DNA from: an uncultured Spirochaetales bacterium | GTDB lineage: Bacteria; Spirochaetota; Spirochaetia; Sphaerochaetales; Sphaerochaetaceae | Assembly (NCBI GenBank): GCA_937902565.1 | Contig: CALFMX010000072.1 | Span: 1-12,820 of the forward strand | Direction of reading: 5' to 3' | DNA length: 12,820 nt | Part shown: piece after piece, positions 1 to 10,283 of the stretch | Numbering within the stretch: position 1 is the stretch's first letter | Layout of the letters: each line of letters starts with the position of its first letter | Translations under genes and position numbers: made by a program | The notes under the pieces: generated by a model | Databases searched by the model: none | What the model was told of the DNA's origin: nothing | What the model saw: the letters and a program-made list of their open reading frames with translations, nothing else

Positions 1-359
1 CAATTTGCGGTGCAGGCGCCGCAGAACTGGGCCGCCAGTTTTGTACTCACGCCGCCATTGACCAGCAACCACACGCCGTCGCATGTGCAGGCATCGTTCC
101 AGTTGCCCGCGCAAAGCCGTGCGCAGCAACCTGTGGGCGTGCTGCGCTGGAACGGTGTGCTGCTGGCGGCCAAGAAGCTGCGTGTGGACAGCGAACGCGA
201 AACGCTCGGCGCCGATGTGCCGGTCTATGCGCTCAGCGCCATCAATCTGCTGACAGTGTCGCTGGAGCAATCCGCGCCCGCAGGTGACTGCCAGCAGATC
301 ACGCCCGTGCCGGTCACCGCCCTGCAACTGGACGTGCGCTTTGGCGCCGCGCCCGCTGG
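1..359 (+). CDS. Internal fragment of a BcsB-like secreted protein (tentative)
   Basis: An open frame runs from the first base (frame 1) with no stop before the join near 355, so this is an internal piece of a gene with neither its start nor its end. It encodes about 119 residues rich in Ala, Gln, Pro and Leu, with alternating hydrophobic residues suggesting a beta-sandwich. A segment ending in NLLTVSLEQ is followed by a GDC motif. That layout loosely recalls the periplasmic cyclic-di-GMP-associated cellulose synthase subunit BcsB, where a beta-rich domain contains an 'N-x-L' strand followed by a Gly-x-Cys. This is resemblance by eye only; other beta-rich exported proteins are possible. Beyond about 360 the frame continues to a stop at 421-423, but those residues lie antisense to the permease gene and are not part of this protein. 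Codon use and base composition differ from the core genes. Confidence 0.4.
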
Positions 360-366
360 TGCATCG
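345..366. other. Probable join between unrelated sequences (left)
   Basis: The minus-strand permease matches its family down to the residues GISVDA, whose last codon is at 360-362. It then changes abruptly to Pro, Ala and Gly-rich residues unlike any permease. On the plus strand the left-flank protein reads well up to about 350. The break therefore lies within roughly 345-366. An assembly chimera or a real recombination point are both possible. Confidence 0.7.
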
Positions 367-1034
367 ACCGAGATGCCCGCGAGACGCGCAGCGCTCTCGT
401 TGCCGCCGATGGCGAAGATGTAGCGGCCCATCTTCGTGCGGGTGAGCACGATATAGGCGAGGAAGGCCATACCAAAGAGGAGCAACGCCCCGGTCGGGAA
501 GGAGAAGTCGTTGGGGGTGATGTACTTGAAGGCACTCTTGAACCAGCTATCGGCGGCCCCGCGGGCGGGGAAGGTGGCGCTTCTGACGTTGGAGACGATC
601 GAGCCGGTGCCGAGGCTGACCATCTGGGTGCCGAGGGTGGCGATGAAGGGGGGCAGGCCCAGGCGGCTAATGAGGAATCCATTGAAGAAGCCGAAGAGGA
701 CGCCGACGGCGAGGATCAGGAGCAGGCTGAGCCACATCGGCCATCCCCATGTCTTGTACGCCGTGCCTCCGATGATGGCTGCAGCCATCATGACCGTCCC
801 ACAGGAGAGGTCGATGCCACCGGTGATGATGACGAAAGTAACGCCGATCCCAAGGAATCCAATGTAGTACGAGGAGTCGAGGATATTCACCAACGTAGTA
901 TAAGAGAAGAAGTTACGACCGAAGATTGAGAAGAATACATAGATGATGACCAGGGCAAGCGGAGCCAGGAGCTTCTGCATGTCCAATCCCTTCTTCTGAT
1001 CTGCCGGTACAAGTTTCGTATCTGCTACTGCCAT
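360..1034 (-). CDS. Sugar ABC transporter permease, RbsC/MglC type, 3' end missing
   Basis: This is a membrane permease of the ribose/galactoside ABC importer family (BPD_transp_2), which forms the inner-membrane channel for a simple sugar. The ATG at 1034 has a clear ribosome binding site (GGAGAGG, 1039-1045) that overlaps the stop of the upstream ATPase gene; the gap between the genes is 13 bases, so the two are translated together. About 225 residues remain of the usual 310-330. They include a short polar N-terminus, several hydrophobic helices, the family stretch VIITGGIDLS (the family's conserved 'GIDLS' loop), PPFIATLGT, and the MGRYIFAIGGNESAARLAGISV motif that precedes the last third of RbsC. 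The final helices are absent because the sequence switches to unrelated DNA near 360. The substrate cannot be told from sequence alone. No binding-protein gene is present in the window. Confidence 0.88.
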
Positions 1035-1047
1035 AATAAAACCTCTC

Positions 1048-2544
1048 CTATCCGCGGTGGGTCGCCAGGTGCATGATCTTCTCCTGGGTCGCTTCTGCTA
1101 TATCAAGAAATCCGGTGATCCGCCCCTCGCACATGACGGCGATGCGGTCACTCATCCTCAGAACTTCATTGAGCTCACTGCTGATCATGATGATCGACTT
1201 GCCCTCGGCGGCAAGCTCGGCCATCAGGGAGTAGATCTCGCTCTTCGCCCCGACGTCGATTCCTCGCGTCGGCTCATCGAAGATCAGGATCTGGCTGTTT
1301 TTGATCAGCCACTTGGCAATGACCACCTTCTGCTGGTTGCCTCCCGAGAGGTTCTTCACCAGCTGCTCAAGCGATGGGGTCTTCACATCAAGCTTGTCCA
1401 CGTACTCGGAGGCGGTATCTTCCAGCTTCTTGAGCGAGAGCAACACCTTCGGGGAGAGCTCGCTATAGGCCGCCATCACTGAGTTGTGCAATACGGAGAG
1501 GCGGATGGCAAGGCCATAGCGCTTGCGGTCCTCGCTGAGGTACCCGATGCCGTGGCGCACCGCATCAAGCGGCTCTCGGATCAGCACCGGGTTGCCGTTG
1601 ATTTCGATGGAGCCACTTGAATCATCGGCGCCATAGAGCGCGCGCATCGTTTCGGTACGCCCCGCCCCCATCAGGCCGGCGAAGCCGAGGATCTCGCCCT
1701 TGCGCAGCTCAAAGTTGATATTCTGCACCTGGCGCCCTGCATTGAGGTTGGTGACCTTGAGCACCACCGGGGCATCGGGGGCGACCATCGAGTGGCTCTT
1801 GGGCTCTTCGAAGATGACACGCCCGACCATCATGTTGATCATCTGCTCCTTGGAGAGCTCGCTTGTCTTCTCGGTGCCGACGTACTCACCATCACGCAGC
1901 ACCGTCACCCGGTCGGTGATAACGCCGATCTCATCAAGGCGGTGGCTGATGTAGATCATCCCCACGCCCTTGGCGGAGAGGTCGCGCATGATGGTGAAGA
2001 GGTCATCGATCTCCCGGTCGGTGAGCGCCGCGGTGGGCTCATCGAGGATGAGGACCTTCAGGTCATGGGAGACCGCCTTGGCAATCTCGACCATCTGCTG
2101 CTTGCCTACCGTCAGGTTGCCGAGCTTCTCGGTGGGATCGATGTCCATGTTGAGACGGCTGAGCAGCTCGCTGGCACGCTTGTTCTGTGCCTTCTCATCG
2201 AGCAGCCACCCCCTCCCCTTCGTCGATTCACGGCCGATAAAGAGGTTCTGGGCAACCGAGAGGTGGTCCATCATGTTCAGTTCCTGGTGGACGATTGCGA
2301 TACCGGCATCAAGCGAGTCCTTCGGCCCCTTGGGGTTGAAGGGCTGTCCCAGATAGATGATATCCCCACTGTCTTTGGGGAAGATGCCGGTCAGTGCCTT
2401 CATCAATGTCGACTTGCCTGCGCCATTCTCGCCGACCAGCGCGTGGATCTCCCCTTCCCGGAGGTCGAAATCGACCCCCTTGAGGGCATGGACACCAGCA
2501 AATCGCTTATCGATATTCTTCATGGAGAGAACAGTTGTTGCCAA
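1048..2544 (-). CDS. Sugar ABC transporter ATP-binding protein, RbsA/MglA type
   Basis: This tandem-ATPase protein powers uptake of a simple sugar with the permease downstream; at 498 aa it matches RbsA/MglA (about 500). The N-terminal half has Walker A GENGAGKST (residues 38-46), VHQELN (85-90), a degenerate signature LTVGKQQ (144-150) and Walker B LILDEP (165-170). The C-terminal half has a degenerate Walker A, GLMGAGRT (290-297), with Arg in place of the usual Lys, plus LSGGNQQ (399-405) and ILIFDEP (419-425). This asymmetry is normal for the family. The start is a TTG at 2544, chosen because AAGGAG lies 8 bases upstream; the next in-frame ATG (codon 8) has no ribosome binding site. GPK-DSLDAGI-IVHQELN is closer to RbsA than to MglA, but I do not assign a sugar. 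It is the first gene of a minus-strand operon with the permease. Confidence 0.95.
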   Translation of the reverse strand: MATTVLSMKNIDKRFAGVHALKGVDFDLREGEIHALVGENGAGKSTLMKALTGIFPKDSGDIIYLGQPFNPKGPKDSLDAGIAIVHQELNMMDHLSVAQNLFIGRESTKGRGWLLDEKAQNKRASELLSRLNMDIDPTEKLGNLTVGKQQMVEIAKAVSHDLKVLILDEPTAALTDREIDDLFTIMRDLSAKGVGMIYISHRLDEIGVITDRVTVLRDGEYVGTEKTSELSKEQMINMMVGRVIFEEPKSHSMVAPDAPVVLKVTNLNAGRQVQNINFELRKGEILGFAGLMGAGRTETMRALYGADDSSGSIEINGNPVLIREPLDAVRHGIGYLSEDRKRYGLAIRLSVLHNSVMAAYSELSPKVLLSLKKLEDTASEYVDKLDVKTPSLEQLVKNLSGGNQQKVVIAKWLIKNSQILIFDEPTRGIDVGAKSEIYSLMAELAAEGKSIIMISSELNEVLRMSDRIAVMCEGRITGFLDIAEATQEKIMHLATHRG

Positions 2545-2609
2545 AGCGTCAGCTCCTTGATCGGGTGATAATACAGAAATTATCCTGTCCTACTGTGCAA
2601 TACGCCTAT

Positions 2610-2638
2610 AGTCTCACACGTGTTTTTGCAGTTGTCAA
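2610..2638 (-). promoter_or_regulatory. Sigma-70-type promoter of the sugar transporter operon
   Basis: Reading the minus strand, a perfect -35 TTGACA (2633-2638) is followed after 17 bases by a weak -10 GAGACT (2610-2615, three of six consensus bases). The leader to the TTG start is about 60 bases. A weak -10 beside a strong -35 fits a regulated promoter, but the -10 choice is uncertain. Confidence 0.5.
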
Positions 2639-2644
2639 GAAAAA

Positions 2645-2660
2645 TTGTAAACGTTTACAA
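2645..2660. promoter_or_regulatory. LacI/GalR-family operator palindrome
   Basis: TTGTAAACGTTTACAA is a perfect 16-base palindrome with the central CG typical of LacI-family operators; its inner part equals the GalR/GalS-type consensus TGTAAACGTTTACA. It lies 6 bases upstream of the -35 of the sugar transporter promoter on the minus strand. A sugar-responsive LacI-family regulator is the natural candidate. No regulator gene is in the window. The position, upstream of the -35 rather than over the -10, leaves open whether binding represses or activates. Confidence 0.75.
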
Positions 2661-2749
2661 AGGCTTTGATCCGGATTTTCCACCCGTTTTTGCAAATACT
2701 CGTCACTAATGGTCAAATTCAAGGTATATCCCTATAGAGTCCTCTCCAT

Positions 2750-2779
2750 TTGACCCCCCTCCCCTCTTTTCGGTACACT
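2750..2779 (+). promoter_or_regulatory. Sigma-70-type promoter of the VUT transporter gene
   Basis: TTGACC (2750-2755) and TACACT (2774-2779) are separated by 18 bases. Transcription would start near 2786, giving a leader of only about 20 bases. That is too short for a preQ1 riboswitch, and no riboswitch pattern is visible. Confidence 0.55.
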
Positions 2780-2807
2780 TTGCCATCATCTTACAGGAGA
2801 GCCCGCT

Positions 2808-3452
2808 ATGGATAATTCAAGTGCACCACTGGACCGGAAGGAGATGTTCCTCTTCGCCCTTTACATAACGGGGATGGTATTGGTCAATATCGTCGGCAGC
2901 AAGATCATCAGCCTGGCTGGTGTCCGCGTCTCGGTAGGCATCTTCTTCATGCCGGTCCTCTTCCTCATCACCGACATCATCGCCGAGGTCAAAGGAGGCG
3001 ACCACGCCAACCTCGTCGTCCGTCTCTCCATCCTCATGCTGGTCGTCGTCTTCGTGGTCACCGCCCTCTTCATCCCCATCAAGCCCCATGCCTCATGGGG
3101 CCTGCAGGAGGCGTACAGCGCGGTCTTCGGCATGTCGATGCGCATGAGCCTGGCCAGCCTGATCAGCTTCTCGATCAGCCAGAATCTTGATGTCGCTCTC
3201 TTCCTCTTCTTCAAGAAGGTGAACAAGGGCAAGAAGCTGTGGATCCGCAACAACCTCTCCACCATCACCAGCCAGTTCGTCGACACGGTGATCTTCATGT
3301 TCATCGCCTTCTACCGGATGAACAGCACCTACACCGTCTCCTTCCTCTTCACCCTCATCATCCCCTATTGGCTCTTCAAGGTCCTCTTCGCCCTCCTGGA
3401 CACCCCCTTCTGTTACCTCGGTGTCAAATGGATGAGAGGGAAGGAAGAGTAG
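2808..3452 (+). CDS. VUT-family (queuosine precursor) transporter
   Basis: This 214-aa integral membrane protein belongs to the VUT/YhhQ (DUF165, vitamin uptake) family. Characterised members import queuosine precursors such as preQ0, preQ1 or queuine for modification of tRNA position 34. The ATG at 2808 has AGGAG 8 bases upstream. About six hydrophobic helices are visible (roughly residues 13-35, 42-60, 68-90, 106-125, 152-170, 175-200). Family hallmarks are the acidic loop motif LITDIIAEVKG (residues about 53-63) and the late WIRNNLSTITSQFVDTVIF (about 145-163), with the conserved RNN...SQ.VDT pattern. Length is normal for the family. It is the only gene between its promoter and a stem-loop ahead of lon. 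Substrate choice within the VUT family is inferred from family knowledge; no queuosine gene is next to it. Confidence 0.9.
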   Translation: MDNSSAPLDRKEMFLFALYITGMVLVNIVGSKIISLAGVRVSVGIFFMPVLFLITDIIAEVKGGDHANLVVRLSILMLVVVFVVTALFIPIKPHASWGLQEAYSAVFGMSMRMSLASLISFSISQNLDVALFLFFKKVNKGKKLWIRNNLSTITSQFVDTVIFMFIAFYRMNSTYTVSFLFTLIIPYWLFKVLFALLDTPFCYLGVKWMRGKEE

Positions 3453-3486
3453 CTTTCCTTTGTGAATAACTTTGAGTACCTTTGAT

Positions 3487-3509
3487 TCAGGTGGCCCCGA
3501 GCCACCTGA
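3487..3509 (+). promoter_or_regulatory. Strong stem-loop just ahead of lon
   Basis: The arms TCAGGTGGC (3487-3495) and GCCACCTGA (3501-3509) pair perfectly over 9 bases around a CCCGA loop. No T-run follows, so it is a poor intrinsic terminator for the transporter gene. It ends 26 bases before the lon start codon and 17 before its ribosome binding site. It could be a leader hairpin of the lon mRNA, a processing or stability element, or a DNA-binding palindrome. It is not a CIRCE element. Confidence 0.55.
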
Positions 3510-3535
3510 GTATCGTTAGCATTTATGGAGGCGCT

Positions 3536-5993
<2,458 letters not shown>

Positions 5994-6004
<11 letters not shown>

Positions 6005-7220
6005 GCTGCTCAGTCCGGCCGGAAGCATCGAGAAGCTGCGTCTCGCCCTCGCCTATGGGGCGGACGCAGCCTACCTCGGCCTCTCTGACTTCTCGCTGCG
6101 CACCAATGCAAAGAACTTCTCCGCCTCGGACCTCGAGACCGTGAAGGAGATGAAGCGGGAGAGCGGCAAGAAGCTCTACTGCACGATGAACATGCTCTTT
6201 GACGAGGGGCGGATCGCCCGGTTGAAGGAGCAACTTCCTGAGATCCGGCAGTGGCCCTTCGACGGGTACATTATCAGCGACCTGGGCCTGGTCAATATCC
6301 TGCGCAATGGGCTCGGTGAATCGGTGGAGCTCCACCTCTCCACCCAGGCCTCCTGCACCAATAGCGAGAGTGCCGCCCTCTACCACGACCTGGGGTTCAA
6401 GCGGGTGATCCTCGGCCGGGAGACCCCCCTCTCAGACATCAGGGCCATCAAGGAGCGCAACCCCGACCTCGAGCTCGAGGTCTTCGTCCACGGGGCAATG
6501 TGCATGGCCTACAGCGGGCGCTGCCTCCTCTCCACCTTCATGACCGGACGCAGTGCCAACCAAGGGGACTGCGCCCACTCCTGCCGGTGGAAGTACCGCC
6601 TCGCCCTCGAGGAGATGGAACGGGAGGGCCACTACCTCCCCATCAGCGAGGAGGATGGGTACACCACGATCCTCAGCTCCGCCGACCTCTGCATGATCGA
6701 CCACCTCCAGGAGCTCGTCGACAGCGGGGTCAGCAGCCTCAAGATCGAGGGGCGCATGAAATCAAGCTACTACGTGGCCGTGGTCACCCGTGCCTACCGC
6801 AAGGCCCTCGATGCCCTCACCACCGGCGACCCCAGCTGGCTCGAGTACCGCAAGGACCTCTTTGCCGTCAGCCACCGCCAGTACTCCACCGGCTTCTTCT
6901 TCCCCTCTGACCGGGGGACCATCACCGAGGAGCCATATGACCGCTCCTACCTCTTCTGCGGTCTCTTCGAAGAGGAGGTCGAACCCGGTATCTGGTCCAT
7001 TGAATTGAAGAACCAGCTCCGCTCTGACATGGTCCTCGAGTACGTCACCTTCTCCGTCCCCTCGATCGAGGATAGGGGATTTACCCTCCTCGATGAGCAG
7101 TTCAACGTGGTCGAGCAGGCTGACCACCCCAAGCGGTACTACCTGAAAACCGACAAGTGTGTTGCACCCGGGGCTATAATTCGCCGGCCAAGCCGCCCCC
7201 ATGAGCGTGCACGCACCTAA
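5994..7220 (+). CDS. U32 family protein, likely tRNA hydroxylation protein TrhP type
   Basis: This is a U32 'collagenase-like' family protein of 408 aa. The family signature EVFVHGAMCMAYSGRCLLS spans about residues 161-180. Cysteines C170, C177, C193 and C233 match the spacing of the four cysteines that hold an iron-sulfur cluster in U32 relatives such as UbiU; C197 is an extra one (CAHSC). Full-length single-domain members with a C-terminal beta domain (here about 310-408) are mostly TrhP (YegQ), which with prephenate hydroxylates uridine 34 of several tRNAs (ho5U34). True peptidase activity is poorly supported for the family. The GTG start at 5994 overlaps the end of lon by 11 bases and has AAGGAG 7 bases upstream inside lon, so translation is probably coupled. 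No clear terminator follows. Assignment to TrhP rather than another U32 branch is likely but not proven. Confidence 0.85.
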
Positions 7221-7267
7221 ATATCCCCAAATACCCACCAAATTGTGCTTTATTCCGTTCATTTTTG

Positions 7268-7295
7268 TTGCATAGGGTACAGGACATGCTAAAAT
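7268..7295 (+). promoter_or_regulatory. Sigma-70-type promoter of the small basic-protein gene
   Basis: TTGCAT (7268-7273), a 16-base spacer and TAAAAT (7290-7295) lie about 28 bases ahead of the start codon at 7324. The surrounding DNA is AT-rich compared with the genes. The start codon has a strong GGAGG (7314-7318) five bases upstream. Confidence 0.65.
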
Positions 7296-7323
7296 GACAT
7301 AACTTAGTTGTTTGGAGGAATAA

Positions 7324-7477
7324 ATGACAGTACACGAAGAAATCATGCTGCAGTATGAGACATATCTCGCTGAAAATGCACGCTTCTGTGAAAAAGGGGT
7401 GAAAGCCTCAGCCGCCCGAGATCGGGAAGCTCGCAAAAGAGCGCAGGAAAGAGATTCAAGAAGAGAAGTGCGTATAA
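7324..7477 (+). pseudogene. Small histone-H1-like basic protein gene with apparent frameshift
   Basis: The gene has its own promoter, a strong ribosome binding site and an ATG at 7324. The start reads MTVHEEIMLQYETYLAENARF and continues to VKASAAR near residue 32. This resembles the short lysine-rich 'histone H1-like' proteins annotated in spirochaetes; the match is from memory, not from a search. In frame, the sequence then turns into an arginine-rich stretch that runs through the terminator hairpin and stops at 7518. In the +1 frame, from about 7420, it reads EIGKLAKERRKEIQEEKCV and stops at a TAA (7475-7477) just before the terminator. That is the expected lysine-rich helix and the expected end point. 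A small insertion or deletion near 7405-7425 therefore seems to have broken the frame. It may be a real mutation, an assembly error, or a programmed shift. If the frame is really intact, the product is 64 aa. Confidence 0.6.
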
Positions 7478-7485
7478 GAAGAGTT

Positions 7486-7509
7486 GAAGGCGTCCGAAAG
7501 GACGCCTTC
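7486..7509. terminator. Bidirectional intrinsic terminator between the small gene and valS
   Basis: The arms GAAGGCGTCC (7486-7495) and GGACGCCTTC (7500-7509) pair perfectly over 10 bases around a GAAA tetraloop. On the minus strand it is followed by a pyrimidine-rich AACTCTTCTTAT, which suits the end of valS 30 bases away. On the plus strand TCTCTCC follows, a poorer tail. It serves two converging genes. Confidence 0.8.
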
Positions 7510-7538
7510 TCTCCGTGACACTGCACATATCCCCTCGA

Positions 7539-10187
7539 TCAGAGGAAACTCGCCAAGAGCGCGAGGTGCTTTTTGCCCTTCTCGATCTTCTCCTCGAACT
7601 CAGCGCGCTTCGACTCCTCTTTCTCGATCGCCTCCGCCTTGGCATTGGTCATGAACTTCTCGTTGCCGAGCTTCGCCCGTACAGCCTCCAGCGCCTTCTC
7701 GCTCTTTGCCACCTCACCCTCCAGCTTGGCGATCTCTGCCTTGACATCGATCGCCTCCCCGACGAAGACGAAGCTCTCGTAGCCGGTCCCCGCCACGGGC
7801 ACCGCGCCCTTGGTGTCGGCCCCATCATCGATGACGAGGCTCGAGGCACCCATGAAGGAGGCGATCAGGCTTTGGTTCTCAACAAAGAAGTCGGTCGCTG
7901 CAAAGTCATCGTCAACCTTGATGACCACCGCCACCTTGCGGTCTGCCGGAATGGAGAGGTCTGCCTTCAGCGCCCTGATCGAGCTCACCGCCTCCTGCAT
8001 TCGGCTGACGAACAGGGCATCGGTGGCACTCTCAAGATCATCCCGCCACTCAGGGTAGGTGCTCATGATCAACTCATCGCTGACGTTCGGCAGCTGGCTG
8101 TAGATCTCGTCGCTGATGAAGGAGGCGAAGGGGTGCATCAGGCGCATCGATTGGGCCAGCAGGTCGAGCAGGAGGGTCACCTGCCGGCTCTTCTCTGCTG
8201 CATCATCGCTGTAGAGGTTGCGCTTGGCACTCTCTACATACCAGTCACAGAAGTCATTCCAGAAGAAGTCGTAGACCGCCTGCGCCCCCTCGTTGAACTT
8301 GTAGGAGTCCATCGCCTGCTCGATCTTCCTCGCTGCATTGTTGAGCTGGTGGTAGATCCACCGGTCGAGGGTGTTCCTCGGGACCGTCTCGGCATCGAGC
8401 AGCTCGGCCCCCTCTAGGTTCATCAGGATGAAGCGGGTGGCATTCCACACCTTGTTGGCAAAGCGCGAGCCGAGGCGGAAGCTGTCCATGTCGATGAGGA
8501 TGTCCTGGCCCTGGGTCGCCATGTAGCAGAGGGTGAACTTCATCGCATCGGCGCCGTACTGGTCGACCACCTCGAGGGGATCGATGCCGTTGCCGAGGCT
8601 CTTGCTCATCTTCCTCCCCTGCTTGTCGCGTACCAGGCCGGTGATGTAGATATCCCTGAACGGCACCTCGCCGAGGAACTCAAGGCTCGCCATGATCATC
8701 CGGCTGACCCAGAAGAAGATGATGTCGTAGCCGGTGACCAGCGTGCTGGTGGGGAAGAAGGTGGCAAGGTCGCTGGTCTTCTCGGGCCATCCGAGGGTCG
8801 AGAAGGGCCAGAGCCAGGAGCTGAACCAGGTGTCCAGCACGTCGGTCTCCTGCCTGAGGTCGGTTGAATTGCATGCCGGGCAGGCGGTCGGGTCCTCACG
8901 GCTGACGATCCGCTCTCCACACGCCTGGCACTCCCATACCGGGATGCGGTGCCCCCACCAGAGCTGGCGGCTGATGCACCAGTCGTGGATGTTCTCAAGC
9001 CAGTGGGTGTAGGTGTTCTCCCATCGTCTCGGGTAGAAGATCACCTTGCCATCCTGGTGGGCCTTCAGGGCCTTCTCTGCCATCCCCTGCATGCGCACGA
9101 ACCACTGGTTGGAGAGGTAGGGCTCGATGATCGTGTGGCACCGGTAGCAGTGGCCGACCTCGTGGTTGTGCTCTTTCTCTCCGGTGATGAAGCCACCATC
9201 GACCAGGTCCTTGACCACCAAGACCCGCGCCTTCTCGGCGCTGATGCCCCGGTAGGCGGCCGGTACGTTCTCGTTGAGCGTACCGTCACTGTTGAGGACG
9301 TTGATGCGCTCCAGATTGTGCCTGATGCCCGCCTGGTAGTCGTTGGGGTCGTGGGCCGGGGTGATCTTCACCATGCCGGTGCCAAACTCCTTCTCGACGA
9401 AGCTGTCGGCGATGATCGGGATCTCGCGGTCGGTGAGCGGGAGGCTGACCATCGTCCCGATGAGGTGGGTATAGCGCTCATCGGTGGGGTTCACGGCAAC
9501 GGCGACGTCGCCGAACATCGTCTCGGGTCGGGTCGTGGCGACGGTGATGAAACCGCTGCCGTCGCTATAGGGGTAGCGGACATTCCAGAGCGTGCCGGCC
9601 ACCTCCTGGTACTCGACCTCATCATCGGCAAGGGCGGTGCCGCATTTGGGGCAGTAGTTGACCAGGTATTCGCCCTTGTAGATCAGGTCACGTTCATAGA
9701 GGGTGACAAACGCCTCGCGCACAGCATGGCTGAGCCCCTCATCCATGGTGAAGCGCTCACGGCTCCAGTCACAGGAGGAACCGATCTTCTCGAGCTGCTT
9801 CTTGATGATGGCATGGTGGCGATCCTTGACGAGCCAGGTGCGCTCGAGGAAGCGCTCACGCCCGAGGTCCTGTCTCCGCAGTCCCTCCTTGGCGATCTCC
9901 CGCTCGACGATGTTCTGCGTTGCAATACCGGCGTGGTCGGTGCCGGGCAACCAGAGCGTCGGCCTCCCCTTCATCCGGTGGTAGCGCGTCAGGATATCCT
10001 GCAGCGAGTTGTTCAGGGCGTGGCCCATGTGCAGGATGCCGGTAACGTTCGGCGGGGGCATGACGATGGTGAACGGATCGCTGCCCTCCCCTTCGGGAGC
10101 GAAGAGCCCCTTCTCCATCCATCTCTGGTAGATGCGATCCTCAAAGGTCTTGGGGTCATACGCCTTGGACAATACAACAGCTTTCAC
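7539..10187 (-). CDS. valS: Valyl-tRNA synthetase
   Basis: ValRS charges tRNA-Val with valine and edits mischarged threonine; it is a cytoplasmic class I synthetase. The GTG at 10187 is chosen because GGGAGG (10194-10199) lies 6 bases upstream, giving 882 aa, typical of ValRS. The TTG at 10226 has no binding site and adds a non-conserved leader. Motifs seen are HMGH at residues 53-56 (the HIGH signature), KMSKS at 526-530, and a large insertion domain between them for editing, with ATTRPETMFGDVAVAVNP. Zinc-ribbon-like pairs appear as YCPKCG, CYRCH and CQACG...CPACN. The WFSSWLWPFSTLGWP motif is followed by the anticodon-binding helices, and a C-terminal coiled-coil arm is rich in Lys and Glu (about 815-882). 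It is monocistronic, between two terminators. No T-box leader is visible: the space upstream is only about 45 bases after the preceding terminator. Confidence 0.98.
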   Translation of the reverse strand: MKAVVLSKAYDPKTFEDRIYQRWMEKGLFAPEGEGSDPFTIVMPPPNVTGILHMGHALNNSLQDILTRYHRMKGRPTLWLPGTDHAGIATQNIVEREIAKEGLRRQDLGRERFLERTWLVKDRHHAIIKKQLEKIGSSCDWSRERFTMDEGLSHAVREAFVTLYERDLIYKGEYLVNYCPKCGTALADDEVEYQEVAGTLWNVRYPYSDGSGFITVATTRPETMFGDVAVAVNPTDERYTHLIGTMVSLPLTDREIPIIADSFVEKEFGTGMVKITPAHDPNDYQAGIRHNLERINVLNSDGTLNENVPAAYRGISAEKARVLVVKDLVDGGFITGEKEHNHEVGHCYRCHTIIEPYLSNQWFVRMQGMAEKALKAHQDGKVIFYPRRWENTYTHWLENIHDWCISRQLWWGHRIPVWECQACGERIVSREDPTACPACNSTDLRQETDVLDTWFSSWLWPFSTLGWPEKTSDLATFFPTSTLVTGYDIIFFWVSRMIMASLEFLGEVPFRDIYITGLVRDKQGRKMSKSLGNGIDPLEVVDQYGADAMKFTLCYMATQGQDILIDMDSFRLGSRFANKVWNATRFILMNLEGAELLDAETVPRNTLDRWIYHQLNNAARKIEQAMDSYKFNEGAQAVYDFFWNDFCDWYVESAKRNLYSDDAAEKSRQVTLLLDLLAQSMRLMHPFASFISDEIYSQLPNVSDELIMSTYPEWRDDLESATDALFVSRMQEAVSSIRALKADLSIPADRKVAVVIKVDDDFAATDFFVENQSLIASFMGASSLVIDDGADTKGAVPVAGTGYESFVFVGEAIDVKAEIAKLEGEVAKSEKALEAVRAKLGNEKFMTNAKAEAIEKEESKRAEFEEKIEKGKKHLALLASFL

Positions 10188-10216
10188 AGACTGCCTCCCG
10201 GAAAACGAATGCCCCA

Positions 10217-10245
10217 ATAGTAACAAAATAGCAGAGGCTCTACAA
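10217..10245 (-). promoter_or_regulatory. Weak candidate promoter of valS
   Basis: On the minus strand TTGTAG (10240-10245), 17 bases and TACTAT (10217-10222) could form a promoter about 30 bases ahead of the GTG. The -35 lies within the preceding terminator stem and matches only three bases, so it is uncertain. It is the only reasonable candidate I see in the short gap. Confidence 0.3.
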
Positions 10246-10261
10246 GTGAATGTAGAGCCTC
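10234..10261 (-). terminator. Intrinsic terminator after the anti-sigma factor gene
   Basis: The arms GAGGCTCTACA (10234-10244) and TGTAGAGCCTC (10251-10261) pair perfectly over 11 bases around a 6-base loop. On the minus strand it is followed by TGCTATTTTGTTACT, a T-rich tail. It ends the cysS/sigma/anti-sigma unit 22 bases past the anti-sigma stop codon and isolates valS. Confidence 0.85.
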
Positions 10262-10283
10262 AACCAGTTGGCAATCCCGCGTC

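Noticed and set aside
225..359. Continuation of the permease frame past its conserved region
   Set aside because: These residues are Pro, Ala and Cys-rich and unlike the final helices of RbsC. They are the antisense of the left-flank fragment.
2545..2807. Possible preQ1 riboswitch ahead of the VUT transporter
   Set aside because: The predicted leader is only about 20 bases and shows no preQ1 aptamer pattern.
3482..3535. Upstream in-frame start extending Lon by 18 residues
   Set aside because: It would translate through the leader hairpin and has no ribosome binding site, while GGAGG stands before ATG 3536.
8949..10220. 423-residue open frame antisense to valS
   Set aside because: It mirrors the strong valS gene, has no motifs and no binding site, and arises from third-position GC bias.
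10188..10226. TTG start extending ValRS by 13 residues
   Set aside because: It has no binding site; GGGAGG sits correctly before the GTG at 10187, where the conserved protein begins.
10188..10283. Possible T-box leader for valS
   Set aside because: The gap is too short, and its one hairpin is a terminator belonging to the upstream gene.
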